Positions 1-9,527 of a stretch of 26,895 nt of DNA are shown piece by piece (position 1 is the stretch's first letter; the number at the start of each line of letters is the position of its first letter). Both the position numbers and the translations under genes were made by a program. The notes beneath the pieces are model-generated. The model did not search any database. It saw only the letters and a list, made by a program, of their open reading frames with translations, and was not told the DNA's origin. The DNA comes from Ophiostoma sp. CBS 140.51 (lineage: Eukaryota; Ascomycota; Sordariomycetes; Ophiostomatales; Ophiostomataceae): assembly GCA_029298735.1 (NCBI GenBank), contig JANSLP010000401.1:1-26895 (forward strand), read 5' to 3'.

Positions 1-157
1 TATCTCGTATTATCGAAAGGCGGCCTACTCTCTAGCCACGCCTACGTCGCCCTTTAAGCTGGCCGTATTATATATCCGCCGTACCCGTTGAGGGGTCGGC
101 CTTGTTATCGTTTGGCCCGCTGGTGACGCCCGCAGGGGCCATGTTCGTAACAATTAA

Positions 158-3100
158 TTAGAAACCAAACATGTTTTCGTCTTCAGTATAACCCCAATCT
201 AAGAATTATTAACAACAAATTTTAATACTTGACGTAGCAAGGAACAATTATGAAAATGTTTAAACTCACCTCTTAGTGCCGGTAGCACCGCCTTTTGTAT
301 CATGGCGGGCGGTCTACACAAAAACACGACGCTGTCATCTGCCGGCTGAAACAAAGTCTCCCGGATCAGATCAGCGTCGACATGGCCGCGCCGACCTTGC
401 CATGTCGAAGCGGCGTGGCTCAGAATGTGTGTGATGTTAAGTTGCCTTTGGTTTGCTGTTGTGGTGTTCTTGACGAAAGTATCGAGTTCGTCTCGAAGTA
501 GTATGTTATTCTCAGTCTTGTTTAAATAAATGACGCGTAGTTGTGTGGTGTCGCCGTTAGTGAGCATGATACGGGCAATCAGTGTAAACCCGGGTGTCAC
601 ACTTAAGCCTCCCAAGACGAGCGACACTCGGGCGAAATGCCGCTCGTGACCCTCGATTGTAAATTTTCTATGACCATTGTACTTAATCTCGCCTGTCGGC
701 CCGCGCATCTCCACCTCCTCACTAAGTGGAATATAATCCAGAATATTAGACATTGCGCCGCCCGGTTGTGACGAGTCCGGGAAGTATGTCTTCACTGTTA
801 GGTCGAACGTGCTATGACCGTCTCGGATGAGAGAATCCATGTCGTTATTTTGGAAATTCTCGATTTTCTCTATATTATCTTGTTTCTGCTATGTAGACGA
901 CTTGCGCTTATTAACCTCGTCTTTTGAAAGCGCGGGAAGCACGGGGCGAGTTGGAGTGTAGCTCCGAATAAGTATTCGGTCTTGTATATAGAATCCGATC
1001 AGGATATACTGGTAAGTGGCGAGACCTAGCGTGTTCTTACCGTCCGGGAGCTTGAAGGTATACTTGCGCGTATTTTGCGAAACCTCTATTCTATTAATTA
1101 ACCGAACCGGAACCCATCGGTGTTTTTATATTACTAGCGCGCTTGGCCTGTCTTCGTCGGACGTCGCTTGTTCCTTGGTGACCGCTTTAGTAGTTTACTT
1201 GATAAAATTCCTTGCCTTTTAAGTAATAGATCCTAGAGTATATTCTTTGTTTCCGTTAAAAGTTAGTAAGCACCGACTTTTTAATTAGAAGAGTTTTCTA
1301 TAGAGTCGAATAAACCTACGTACTATTCAGCTTCGTATATGTATAATTATCGTGAATACTCCCAAACTCATTAATTGTATCCTGGTAGACTTTACTAGTA
1401 TATACCAAGATGGTAGCTTTACCACCCGGATGCTAACTAAACACACTTATAGCGTCGTACACCTTTCTATTAACAACAATCCAACAGTCGTCCTCTCTGT
1501 TGTATTTCTCGATTTCGTCGCGTGTAAACTGTTTCTCCGGTATCCCAGAATCTTGTTTCGCCGCAGTAAGCTTATTCTTAGCGCTAGGCTACATCCAACC
1601 TCCTTCGCCCGTCCCCGGCTCGACTGGGTGCCTGAACACTACTGATAGTATATCCGAGTCGCCGCTTTCGACTATTTCTGATTTAACTACATAATAGTAG
1701 TTATTCATTATGCCCATGATATTCTAAATCGGCTTCTCCGGCTGAGTGTTCTTAAAGACGTTAAAGTAGCGGATAGTTAGGCTCTTCGTATCGAAGAGGT
1801 ACGCTAAATCGATATTAACGTGTTAATAAAGCTAGGACTAGAATTTTTTACCGTAACGGATCGGGTATTCGGGAAAGGTGCGCACGTAGTACAGCCACGT
1901 ATCGCTACTATTGAGGGAGATTTCTATACGTTAGACCTCGTATCCGCTACTATCGTACGTATACTCTTCAATACGATACCTCCGGCCTTTACGGGTATCG
2001 GTAAAAAGGATCTTTTCCCTCTACGCGGGCTTTACGATAACCGAGTTAAGGTTTTACTTATTATATAATATATCGGGATAGTAAAATATCGTCTTAGTAA
2101 ACTCGCTATCTATATCCGTAATAAAGGTGGGAAGGATACGGTTATCCTAGATATAGTAGTAGGAGCTATTCTCTTTCTCCGTAACTTAAATCCTCTTTAG
2201 CCACTTTATAGAGCGGCCGCCGATATACCCTAGTATTATTAAACGGACTAGATATCCGTGATCCGGCGGGAGGAAGAGGTTATTCATCTAGTAGGCTAGC
2301 AAGACGTCGTTTATCGGGTTTATAGTATACTCGAAAGGGATGTAGGTTTTATAACTGCCCTCGCTTAGCGTGTCCGCACCTATAAAGTTCACCCAGTACC
2401 GACGAGTACCGTCTATTAGAGGCAGCGCCTCTAAGACGCCTAACGATAACAGGATATTACGTAGGAGCGGGCCCTTCTAGTAAGTATAGTTAGCGGCACC
2501 GGCGCCCTAGTTAAAACCTTTACTCTTACGGATTAAATTTAACTCCTTACGGCGATTCCCGTTATACGCTAAGAGAACAGGAATATTGATGGTGCTGTAG
2601 TTATCCTTTAGCTATTCTATTAAGAGTGACGCGGTATTCCCTACGCAATTAATATCAAGGGTATAGAACTCCCACAAAATCCTCGGTACGGAGCCGTGAT
2701 TACGCACATAGTGGAGTTCGTTCGGTGTGATGAGCCCTGCGTCGAAGAGATGAGAAAGATACGCCTCCGTATTTAAGGGGTGGTTTCCTGTAAGGCGAAT
2801 AAGGTCGGACGAGCGTGGGAGCTAGTTATTAGGTGTAAACTGGTCTTGTTTATTAATGGAAATCGTAGTGCGATTCTTAAGGCGCGGTGCCTTTTAATTG
2901 CTATCGTTAACTTTGAGCGTCGAAATGTACTTTTTCTCTCTTAGGAGGGTTTTCAAGAATACTCGCTCTTGTGGGTTATATTTATCTTCGTCGGTATAAT
3001 CGGTATCGGTATATTTAGTGTTTTAGTCTTTCGTCTTGTGGTCTTCGGTCTTCTGGTCTTTAGAATACTTGGTTAGTGGGGACTACTCTTTTATACTCGA

Positions 3101-3529
3101 GGTCTTCGGCTAATTATACGTCCTATCGTTTTCCCCATCTCCTTAAGATTAAGTCTCTTCGGCCCTCTGTGGCTTACTTATATTTACCGGCCACTTTTGC
3201 TGGTGCTTCATCCAGTCCTCCGTAGTATTAAGCAAGTATCGCCAGCCGAGCGACCTATTTCCCGGATAACGTAGGTGAAAATCCTCCTGGCGTCGGATAA
3301 CCTCCCGGAAGTCGACCAGTTGTCCCTCGTTCTTTTCACGATCTAAGAAATCAAGATCTTCCCTTGCCTTCTTGATTTCCCGCTCATAGTCGTCGTAGCT
3401 ATCACTGAGACCTGGAATCCTGTCATCACTGTTCTTGAATCCGATGCGATGGTTATGACGACTGGTCCAATTTGGCTCGTTGGCTATCTCCTCTGCCGAA
3501 GATCCCGGATGAGCATTGACCTGAGCCAT
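158..3529 (-). pseudogene. niaD: Nitrate reductase, full-length RIP-inactivated pseudogene
   Basis: Reading the minus strand gives every domain of a fungal assimilatory NAD(P)H nitrate reductase in order. The N-terminus (3529-3149) has the GWRYLLNTTEDW block. The molybdopterin domain (about 2880-2280) has LIRLTGNHP, NRRKELN and KGPLLRNILL. The cytochrome b5 domain has HPGG at 1421-1432 and a second haem His near 1352. The FAD domain has RSYTPT at 948-965, and the NAD domain has WQGRRG. A 71-nt intron (199-269) precedes a last exon ending DWGYTEDENMFGF and TAA at 158-160. Stops interrupt the frame at 2822-2824 and 2507-2509 (Trp positions, TGG to TAG) and at 2612-2614, 2477-2479, 2288-2290, 1126-1128 and 889-891. 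The Mo-binding Cys of the C-x-G-N-R-R motif is Tyr (2564-2566). Some reading-frame detail between 1450 and 2280 was not resolved. The enzyme would reduce nitrate to nitrite in the cytosol; this copy cannot. Confidence 0.93.
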
Positions 3530-3955
3530 TCCTAGAATTTGTGACTTCGCCGTCGTGAATATATAATTTAATGTGTTCTTTGCCTCCTTTAGCTAACAGG
3601 ATAGGAGAACTCATAATTTAGCTTTTCCGAGTACGGAGTACCCGACTAATATAAGCTGGACGTTACATCCTAGTATTACAATAAAATGTCATTCTCCGCG
3701 GAGAAGTTCGAAAATAACGCTTACTTTGCTGTCCATATTGTGGGAGGTGGCTCGATAGTTACAACGCTTACGTGTGACATCACCAGTTTCTTACCCCGCC
3801 GGAAAAAAGGAACAAAGATGACGCGATCAAGCATGCGGGACGGCACGAGGAGTGGCTGAAAGAAGTGTGGCGCAACTCTATATGTAGTATTTTTACTTCA
3901 TTACCAATGCTCTGTTGGGTAGGCTGGAGTATCCCGGCGTATTTATTATAAATAC
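3530..3955. other. Intergenic: niaD-remnant upstream region and bioDA 3' flank
   Basis: This 426-base AT-rich stretch lies upstream of the dead nitrate reductase and downstream of the bioDA stop. I see no convincing gene, RNA or repeat. It is TA-rich at its niaD end, as expected if the RIP tract extends into the old promoter. Confidence 0.5.
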
Positions 3956-6277
3956 TTAAAGCGCGCCAAGTATCTTCTCTTCCACCCGTCTCACCATTTC
4001 CACCTCTGTGGTTTGACTCGCCATAATGTAGAAAATATTACCGAGCACTCTTGAGTGTACCTTGAATCCGTCGCTAACAGTTGACAGCGCGGATTGTAAG
4101 CCGAGCGCTGCGTTGGAAGTGTAGCCTGGATTCTCATCTCGCAAGCTGATAGCCAAAACAGAGCCAAGCGCAACAACACTCTCAATTTCGGCACGATGGG
4201 AAACAGTGGAAAGGAACGTTGGTGACCACATGCTCCATACGTTCTCATTTCGCCGACTCCACGATTGTTTGAATTGATCCCATGCTCCGCTCGTCTCGAG
4301 TCTCAGTAGCTCCTTGATGGATGTCTCGGCCACTTTGCACCCCACGGCATGCGCCGTATAACTGTGGCCATGGAGCAAAGCACCACTCTTCTCACTTCCC
4401 AAGAATGTGGTGTAGATGGCCTCGCTGGCAACGGTCGCAGCGAGAGGCAGGAGACCACCAGTGAGAAGCTTGGCATGCACAGATATGTCGGGTTGCACGG
4501 CGAGTAGTGAAGACGGCGAGAAGGGGCCGAGTCGGGTAAGCCCTGTAAAGACCTCGTCGAAGATAACAGGGAGACCAGTCCACGTCTTTTCATCCTGTGA
4601 CAGAGGAGGTGTGGAGGTGAACAGTGCGTGAGATGCACGAATGGTAGAGATCAGAGTTCGTTGGAAGAGCGGGTCAACGAACAGCATGCCACCAGCCCCG
4701 AGTATGATGGGTTCCAGTATGAGTGCGCCAAAACTTTTGCCCTCTACACGCACGAGACGGTCGAGAGTTCGGAGAATGTGCTGTCTGTATTGGTCAGCTG
4801 TGGCCGAACCATCTCGCGCCTCGACGTCAAACACGTCATCCAAGTTGGTAAACGTCTGCATCGGTCCAAACTCATTTTCCATTCCTTCTGGTGGCTCAAC
4901 AACCCAGGTCCCCTCTTTCATTGTGACTCGCGGAAAATCAAACCAGTGGCCGCGGCCCTCGTACCAGTGGACTCGCTCGTTGTACGTCGACGGCTCAGAG
5001 CAGTCCATGGCGCCAATTGTGTCACCGTGGTAACTCCATTTGAGCCCGAGGACGCCCGGCTTCTTGTTCTTGTAGTTGTATCGCTGCGCCGCCGCCGACA
5101 ATGCCATCTTTATGGCGACCTCGATGCCTGTGCTGCCATTGTCCGAGTAGAAGACGCGCTGCATACGTGGGTTCCCGAGATTTTTTAAAAGAAGCTCTGC
5201 TAGAGACAGCGCTGGCTCATGAATGGCGCCTGCAAACATGACATGTCCATAGCGACAGGCAGCATGCGCAGCAGCAAGTGCCAGGTTGGGGTTGGCGTGG
5301 CCGAGTCCTTGGGTCCACCAGGACCCAGAGCCGTCAAGAGTTGGCTGCAGAGTATTCTTTTTGTTAGAAGAGGAAGAATATGTGTCGAAGAAATCTCCAT
5401 GGGCCGAGTCAATGGTCATGATGGACGCTGGTGTCATCCCGCTGTGTTGTGTAAATGGGTACCAAATGTGTATGAGTGCTTTTGGCGCCATGTCTTCTAG
5501 GCGGGCGAGGCGTGCTTCATGGCTGGTAGCGAGAGATGTGACAGTGTCGAGAACGGCGGGCCGAGACACCATTTCCTCGTAGTACTCAGCCATGCGCTCA
5601 TGGTCCGATGCAGGAGTACTGGAGGGAGGCGGTGGTGGTGGGATGAAGAGAAGGGGAATGTCTCGTTCGGCAAAGTAGTCACGAAGGTAGAGATGATTCT
5701 CGTACTGTGCATCCTCAAACACAAAGACTGTATTGAGATCGTAGCCGCGGATATGCAGTGATTCAAATGCGGAGATGGATGCTGAGATGCCACCTAGGCG
5801 GTGGTCGCCGACAAGGAGAACGGGAAGACGCAGAGGTCGGTACAGGTCTGCCTGGGAACTTCCCGATGGTGTTGGAGAGAGCACCCCGCCGGCTGTCTCG
5901 ACAAGTAGTGTTCCCCGACCGTCCCCCGCGCAGTCTGCCACAAAGTTGTGTATTTGCTCGCGCAGTGAAGCATCCGTGAGCTTTTCCGCTACTTCTCTGG
6001 CAGCCACGTGTGGGCTCACAGGCTGCCCATATTGAACCAAGGTCTTTGATATCGTCTGCGGCGAGAAGCGCGCAAGGTGGCCGTCGTCTGCTTCGTCCTG
6101 TGGGCCTGTAGATACCGGCTTCAAGTACCAGACATGCTCTTTCGGAAACGTTTTGTAATGTGCGCCGCACAAAATGGTCGACATGACCGTCTTGCCCACG
6201 CCCGTGTTTGCGCCATAGACTTGGTAAGCGCGCAATGAACGCCGCAAAATTGCGCCCGTCATGGCTGTGCGGGGCAT
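3956..6277 (-). CDS. bioDA: Bifunctional dethiobiotin synthetase / DAPA aminotransferase (BioD-BioA fusion)
   Basis: This single-exon gene of 773 codons carries out the third and second committed steps of biotin synthesis in one chain. The N-terminal BioD half has a P-loop GANTGVGKT (residues 22-30), KPVSTGPQDEADD, VETAGG and a GDHRLGG nucleotide-binding block. It converts 7,8-diaminopelargonate, CO2 and ATP to dethiobiotin. The C-terminal BioA half is a class III PLP aminotransferase (KAPA to DAPA, SAM as amino donor). It has WYPFTQH, SDNGSTGIEVA, WSYHGDT, the FDEVFTG aspartate, and the Schiff-base lysine in SVHAKLLTGG (about residue 603). The frame stays open to 6469. I place the start at the ATG at 6275-6277 (context CACAATGCC) because family homology begins about 15 residues later; the ATG at 6262 is an alternative. 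The gene is intact and divergent from bioF. Confidence 0.93.
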   Translation of the reverse strand: MPRTAMTGAILRRSLRAYQVYGANTGVGKTVMSTILCGAHYKTFPKEHVWYLKPVSTGPQDEADDGHLARFSPQTISKTLVQYGQPVSPHVAAREVAEKLTDASLREQIHNFVADCAGDGRGTLLVETAGGVLSPTPSGSSQADLYRPLRLPVLLVGDHRLGGISASISAFESLHIRGYDLNTVFVFEDAQYENHLYLRDYFAERDIPLLFIPPPPPPSSTPASDHERMAEYYEEMVSRPAVLDTVTSLATSHEARLARLEDMAPKALIHIWYPFTQHSGMTPASIMTIDSAHGDFFDTYSSSSNKKNTLQPTLDGSGSWWTQGLGHANPNLALAAAHAACRYGHVMFAGAIHEPALSLAELLLKNLGNPRMQRVFYSDNGSTGIEVAIKMALSAAAQRYNYKNKKPGVLGLKWSYHGDTIGAMDCSEPSTYNERVHWYEGRGHWFDFPRVTMKEGTWVVEPPEGMENEFGPMQTFTNLDDVFDVEARDGSATADQYRQHILRTLDRLVRVEGKSFGALILEPIILGAGGMLFVDPLFQRTLISTIRASHALFTSTPPLSQDEKTWTGLPVIFDEVFTGLTRLGPFSPSSLLAVQPDISVHAKLLTGGLLPLAATVASEAIYTTFLGSEKSGALLHGHSYTAHAVGCKVAETSIKELLRLETSGAWDQFKQSWSRRNENVWSMWSPTFLSTVSHRAEIESVVALGSVLAISLRDENPGYTSNAALGLQSALSTVSDGFKVHSRVLGNIFYIMASQTTEVEMVRRVEEKILGAL

Positions 6278-6724
6278 TGTGATTGTTGTGATGGCAGCTG
6301 TCGATGAACTTTGGTTTTTGCTGTCCCTGCAACTAAATATGTGATCAATTTTCTCGGTGACACCCAATTCTTTGAGCGCGACGATGGGTTCTGCTCTGGG
6401 TATTGTTGAGTACATGTAACCCCACGTGCCGATTCGGCAGTTTAATGGCTCACTTATTCTCAACCCCAATTGACCTGTTTAGTTTTATTTCGTGCGTCAC
6501 CGCAGAACTTATCCACTTTCTTACGTGCGTAGCACTTTCTCACTCATATCCACTCCCCCGCCAATTTGTCCCGAAACGAAAACTGGCGTTCTTCGGTTAG
6601 GAGCGGCCGCACAGCAAAACATAAATACATATGCGTTAATATATTAATTGGCCCCCGCCACACCCATTGGGGTGATCGACATAACTGATAACCTCGAGCG
6701 TTGTCTACCTCAATTACCACCGAT
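6278..6724. promoter_or_regulatory. Shared divergent promoter of bioDA and bioF
   Basis: This 447-base spacer lies between the start codons of two divergently transcribed biotin genes, so it must hold both promoters and 5' leaders. The bioDA frame remains open through 6278-6469 and contains further in-frame ATGs, so a longer bioDA N-terminus cannot be excluded. A NotI-type GCGGCCGC lies at about 6603. I could not assign a specific transcription-factor site. Confidence 0.55.
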
Positions 6725-8047
6725 ATGGCCTTTACTCTCGATGACGCTATGCGGTCTGCTCTCGCATCGCGTGCCCGCAAGTCCTCGCTGCGCGCCCTCA
6801 CTGTCGTCCCACCGAGCTCGGTCGACTTCTCTTCCAACGACTTTCTCTCTCTCGCCACATCTGCCGCATTACACAGCGCTTTTGTCAACAAACTCCACAC
6901 AGGTCCGCAACGACTTGGCTCTGGCGGCTCTCGACTTCTGGATGGAAATAGCGATTATGCTGCCGCGCTCGAAGCCGACATTTCATCATTCCACAGTGCC
7001 GAGACGGGCTGTCTCTTCAACTCGGGGTTTGATGCCAATGCGGGCTTCTTTTCGTGTGTTCCCCAACCGGGCGACGTGATTGTGTATGATGCAGCTATTC
7101 ATGCCAGCGTGCACGAGGGTATGCGGTTGTCCCGCGCAGGGCTGCGAATATCGTTTACACACAACAACGCCGGTGATCTGGAGCGTGTCCTGCAAAAGGC
7201 CGTGACAGAAGACGCACGAGTAAAGTGCGGGGAGAGGACCGTGTTTGTCGCTGTAGAAAGTCTATATAGCATGGACGGCGACGTCGCACCGCTCAAGGAC
7301 ATCGTGGAAGTAGTGGAGCGCGGCTTGCCCGCTGGAAATGGCAAGATAATTGTGGACGAAGCGCACTCGACCGGAATATACGGCGAGCAAGGACGAGGTG
7401 TGGTCTCCAATCTCGGGCTGGAAAAGAAAATATTTGCGAGGTTGCACACTTTTGGGAAAGCATTGGCGTGCAACGGAGGTATGTCGCTCGCGTTCGGAAT
7501 GTTTCACTCCATAATGTTCCCTGACTTTTGCTGACATTTCGTGCTTCTTACTTGTCCAGCCATCATTCTCTGCTCTCAACTCACAAAACAGTACCTCATC
7601 AATTACGCCCGCCCGCTCATTTACACGACGTTCATGTCGTACCCATCTCTAGTTGCTATCCGCACCGTCTACGATTATATGATTTGCGGCCAAACCGTCC
7701 CAGCTGCTGCCTACTTGTGGAAACTTGTCACCCACCTCCACTCCTGCCTCCTCATGCTATCCCTCTCTCCAACGAACCCTCTCCTACTCATCCCAGAACA
7801 GTGCCCACAGTCTCCCATCTTCGCCCTCTTGACACCCCAGCCACGCAGTTTGGCTCGATCGTGCCAGGAGGCTGGGTTCGTGGTGCGACCAATCGTGGCG
7901 CCGACAGTTTCGAAGGGGAAGGAGAGAGTACGGGTTTGTTTGCATGCTGGGAATACTTTTGAAGAAGTGGAGAGATTGGTGGAGATCGTGGGGAGGTGGG
8001 TTAAATCAGGCGGCCAGGGAGCAGCAACACAAAAAGCGCGGATATAA
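6725..8047 (+). CDS. bioF: 8-amino-7-oxononanoate (KAPA) synthase
   Basis: Two exons (6725-7478 and 7560-8047) encode 413 residues. The 81-nt intron (7479-7559) has donor GTATGT, a CTGAC branch point and acceptor CAG, and splices in phase 1. The protein is a PLP-dependent alpha-oxoamine synthase that condenses a pimeloyl thioester with alanine to form KAPA, the first ring-building step of biotin synthesis. Visible family features are LDGNSDYAAALE, the DEAHSTG motif (residues 211-217), and the Schiff-base lysine in HTFGKA (K245). The C-terminal domain carries TTFMSYPSL and ends near VRVCLHAGNTFEEV. The start is the ATG at 6725; the upstream in-frame TTG at 6701 is not needed. With bioDA it supplies three of the four late biotin enzymes. 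Biotin synthase (bioB) is not in this window. Confidence 0.93.
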
Positions 8048-8190
8048 AATTATGAGCTGTATGTTGTATGTTATTTCTTCTCGACCTAGACTATAGTTAA
8101 AATCTTTCAAGCGAGCACATATACTTTGTGCCAGGTAGCACACACTGATCATAATGTTATTTTTACAATTCTATCGATGTATTCTCTCGT

Positions 8191-8947
8191 CTATAATATG
8201 TTTGAGCTCAATACCTGACACAACCAGTACGTGTGCTGACGTATGTCGTCTGTCAACTCGGGATGGAAACCTGTGCCGAGAACATTTTCTTGCTGCACAG
8301 CAATGATGTCTCGATTCTCTCCTGGCAGCTCGGCGAGAATTTGAACCTCGATGCCACCACATCCGGATCCATTCGACTTGTATGGTATCAGCGCCTCAAC
8401 CACTGGGGCCCGGATGAATACACCTGGAAGCGGATGTGTATATGTCTCATCTGCCAGTATTGGCATATGCACGTCGGCAACAAAGCTCTCTTTTTGCCGC
8501 CCAAAATACTTGCGATGTACCCGTACGTCTAGTCCTCCGATCAGGTCTTGTCCTCCTATTTTTGTGCCGGTGGCCTCTTGCTACAGCAGCACTAGGCCAG
8601 CACAGGTACCCCAAGTAGGCCTCTTTTGGAATCTATTTCACAGTTAATAGAAATGGACGACACGTAATTCTTTTGCTTGAGATACTGCTTCACGTACCGG
8701 ACAGAATCGCGAAGTGGCTCCATCAGCCCTGACTGTGAAACAATGTGTGCCATCGTGGTGCTTTCGCCTCCCGGAATGATGAGAGCATCGCATCAAGCAA
8801 GCTCGGCCGGTTTACGGAACGTCACATGCTTGACCACTGTTGTTGTAGTGCCCGAATTGACGAGTTGTGCTGCCGCCGTCTCCAGCATCGTGACATGTTC
8901 GGCAAAGCCACCCTGAAGGGCCAGGACGCCGACAGTGACACTGCCAT
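8191..8947 (-). pseudogene. SNO: SNO/PDX2 glutaminase subunit of PLP synthase, broken
   Basis: The minus strand shows a class I glutamine amidotransferase of the PdxT/SNO type, which releases ammonia from glutamine for the SNZ subunit in PLP synthesis. It has VGVLALQGGFAEHV, PGGESTTMA, the nucleophile motif GTCAGLVLL, GGLDVRVHRKYFGRQ, and the His-Glu motif FHPELTDD. A 53-nt intron (8633-8685) restores the frame across VKQFQKRPTWGTCAG. It is not functional as read. A TGA replaces the usual Arg after PAELA (CGA to TGA), and a TAG follows LVLL where Gln is usual (CAG to TAG). The frame also appears shifted by one base just after the likely ATG at 8945-8947. Both stops are C-to-T changes. The gene is divergent from the SNZ remnant, the classic fungal SNO-SNZ arrangement. 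Confidence 0.87.
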
Positions 8948-9527
8948 GGCGTTTCTGGATGTGCTTTTCCCTGTCAACACAACTACTATTGCAATTTTCA
9001 TTGACCGGTAGCCAAAAGCTCACGTAAAGCCGCATTGATGCACGAGATTCCACCACTCGGCTTCCCCCCAACAACAGTCATTAAATGACTCATAGTCATG
9101 TCCGACAACCGGTCGCTTGCCCTTCTGACCTGACGTATTGGCAAAGTACCAAGGTATCTGACAACCGACCAGGCCAACCAGAGCGAAGCAGAGTGGACAG
9201 AAGTGAGAACGGCTTTTAAAACGGCGGAGACGCTGTCCAATCGCAGTGCAGAGATGAGCAGAGTCTGCTGCCAAATCGGCTTAGCTCGGCAAGAATCGGA
9301 GGTGGGAGAAAACGGTGTGAAAACGGATGAAATGGTGCTTGAAACGGCCCCAAATGACTCGAACAATTATCAGAAACATCATCAAAAACACCACAAATAT
9401 CACGAACGTCAAATACAGCCTCACGAGCATCCATCCAGCCCTACAGCTAACAACACCCTGCACGCACTCCGAGAGAAGCAAGCGCAGACGCTCTCAGCCA
9501 ATCCCAGCGCACAGAACGGCCCCGGAA
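8948..9527. promoter_or_regulatory. Former divergent promoter between SNO and SNZ
   Basis: This 580-base spacer lies between the starts of the divergent vitamin B6 genes. Its base composition is normal, with no obvious RIP tract, unlike the middle of SNZ. I see no gene in it and no site I can name with confidence. A CA/AAC-rich stretch at about 9370-9450 could be the 5' leader of SNZ. Confidence 0.45.

Noticed and set aside
199..840. 213-codon open frame as a stand-alone cytochrome b5 reductase-like gene
   Set aside because: The same frame continues upstream into the FAD, haem and Mo domains of nitrate reductase, with a stop at 889-891, and a spliced C-terminal exon lies downstream. It is a fragment of one pseudogene.
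1820..2068. 82-codon plus-strand frame as a small gene
   Set aside because: It lies antisense to the RIP-damaged nitrate reductase and has TA-rich, non-coding-like composition.
4628..5188. Long plus-strand frames opposite bioDA
   Set aside because: They are shadows of the GC-rich bioDA coding strand; no family resemblance and no promoter context.
6278..6469. 64-residue N-terminal extension of bioDA
   Set aside because: Homology begins after the ATG at 6277, and the extension has no recognisable domain. It is kept only as an alternative start.
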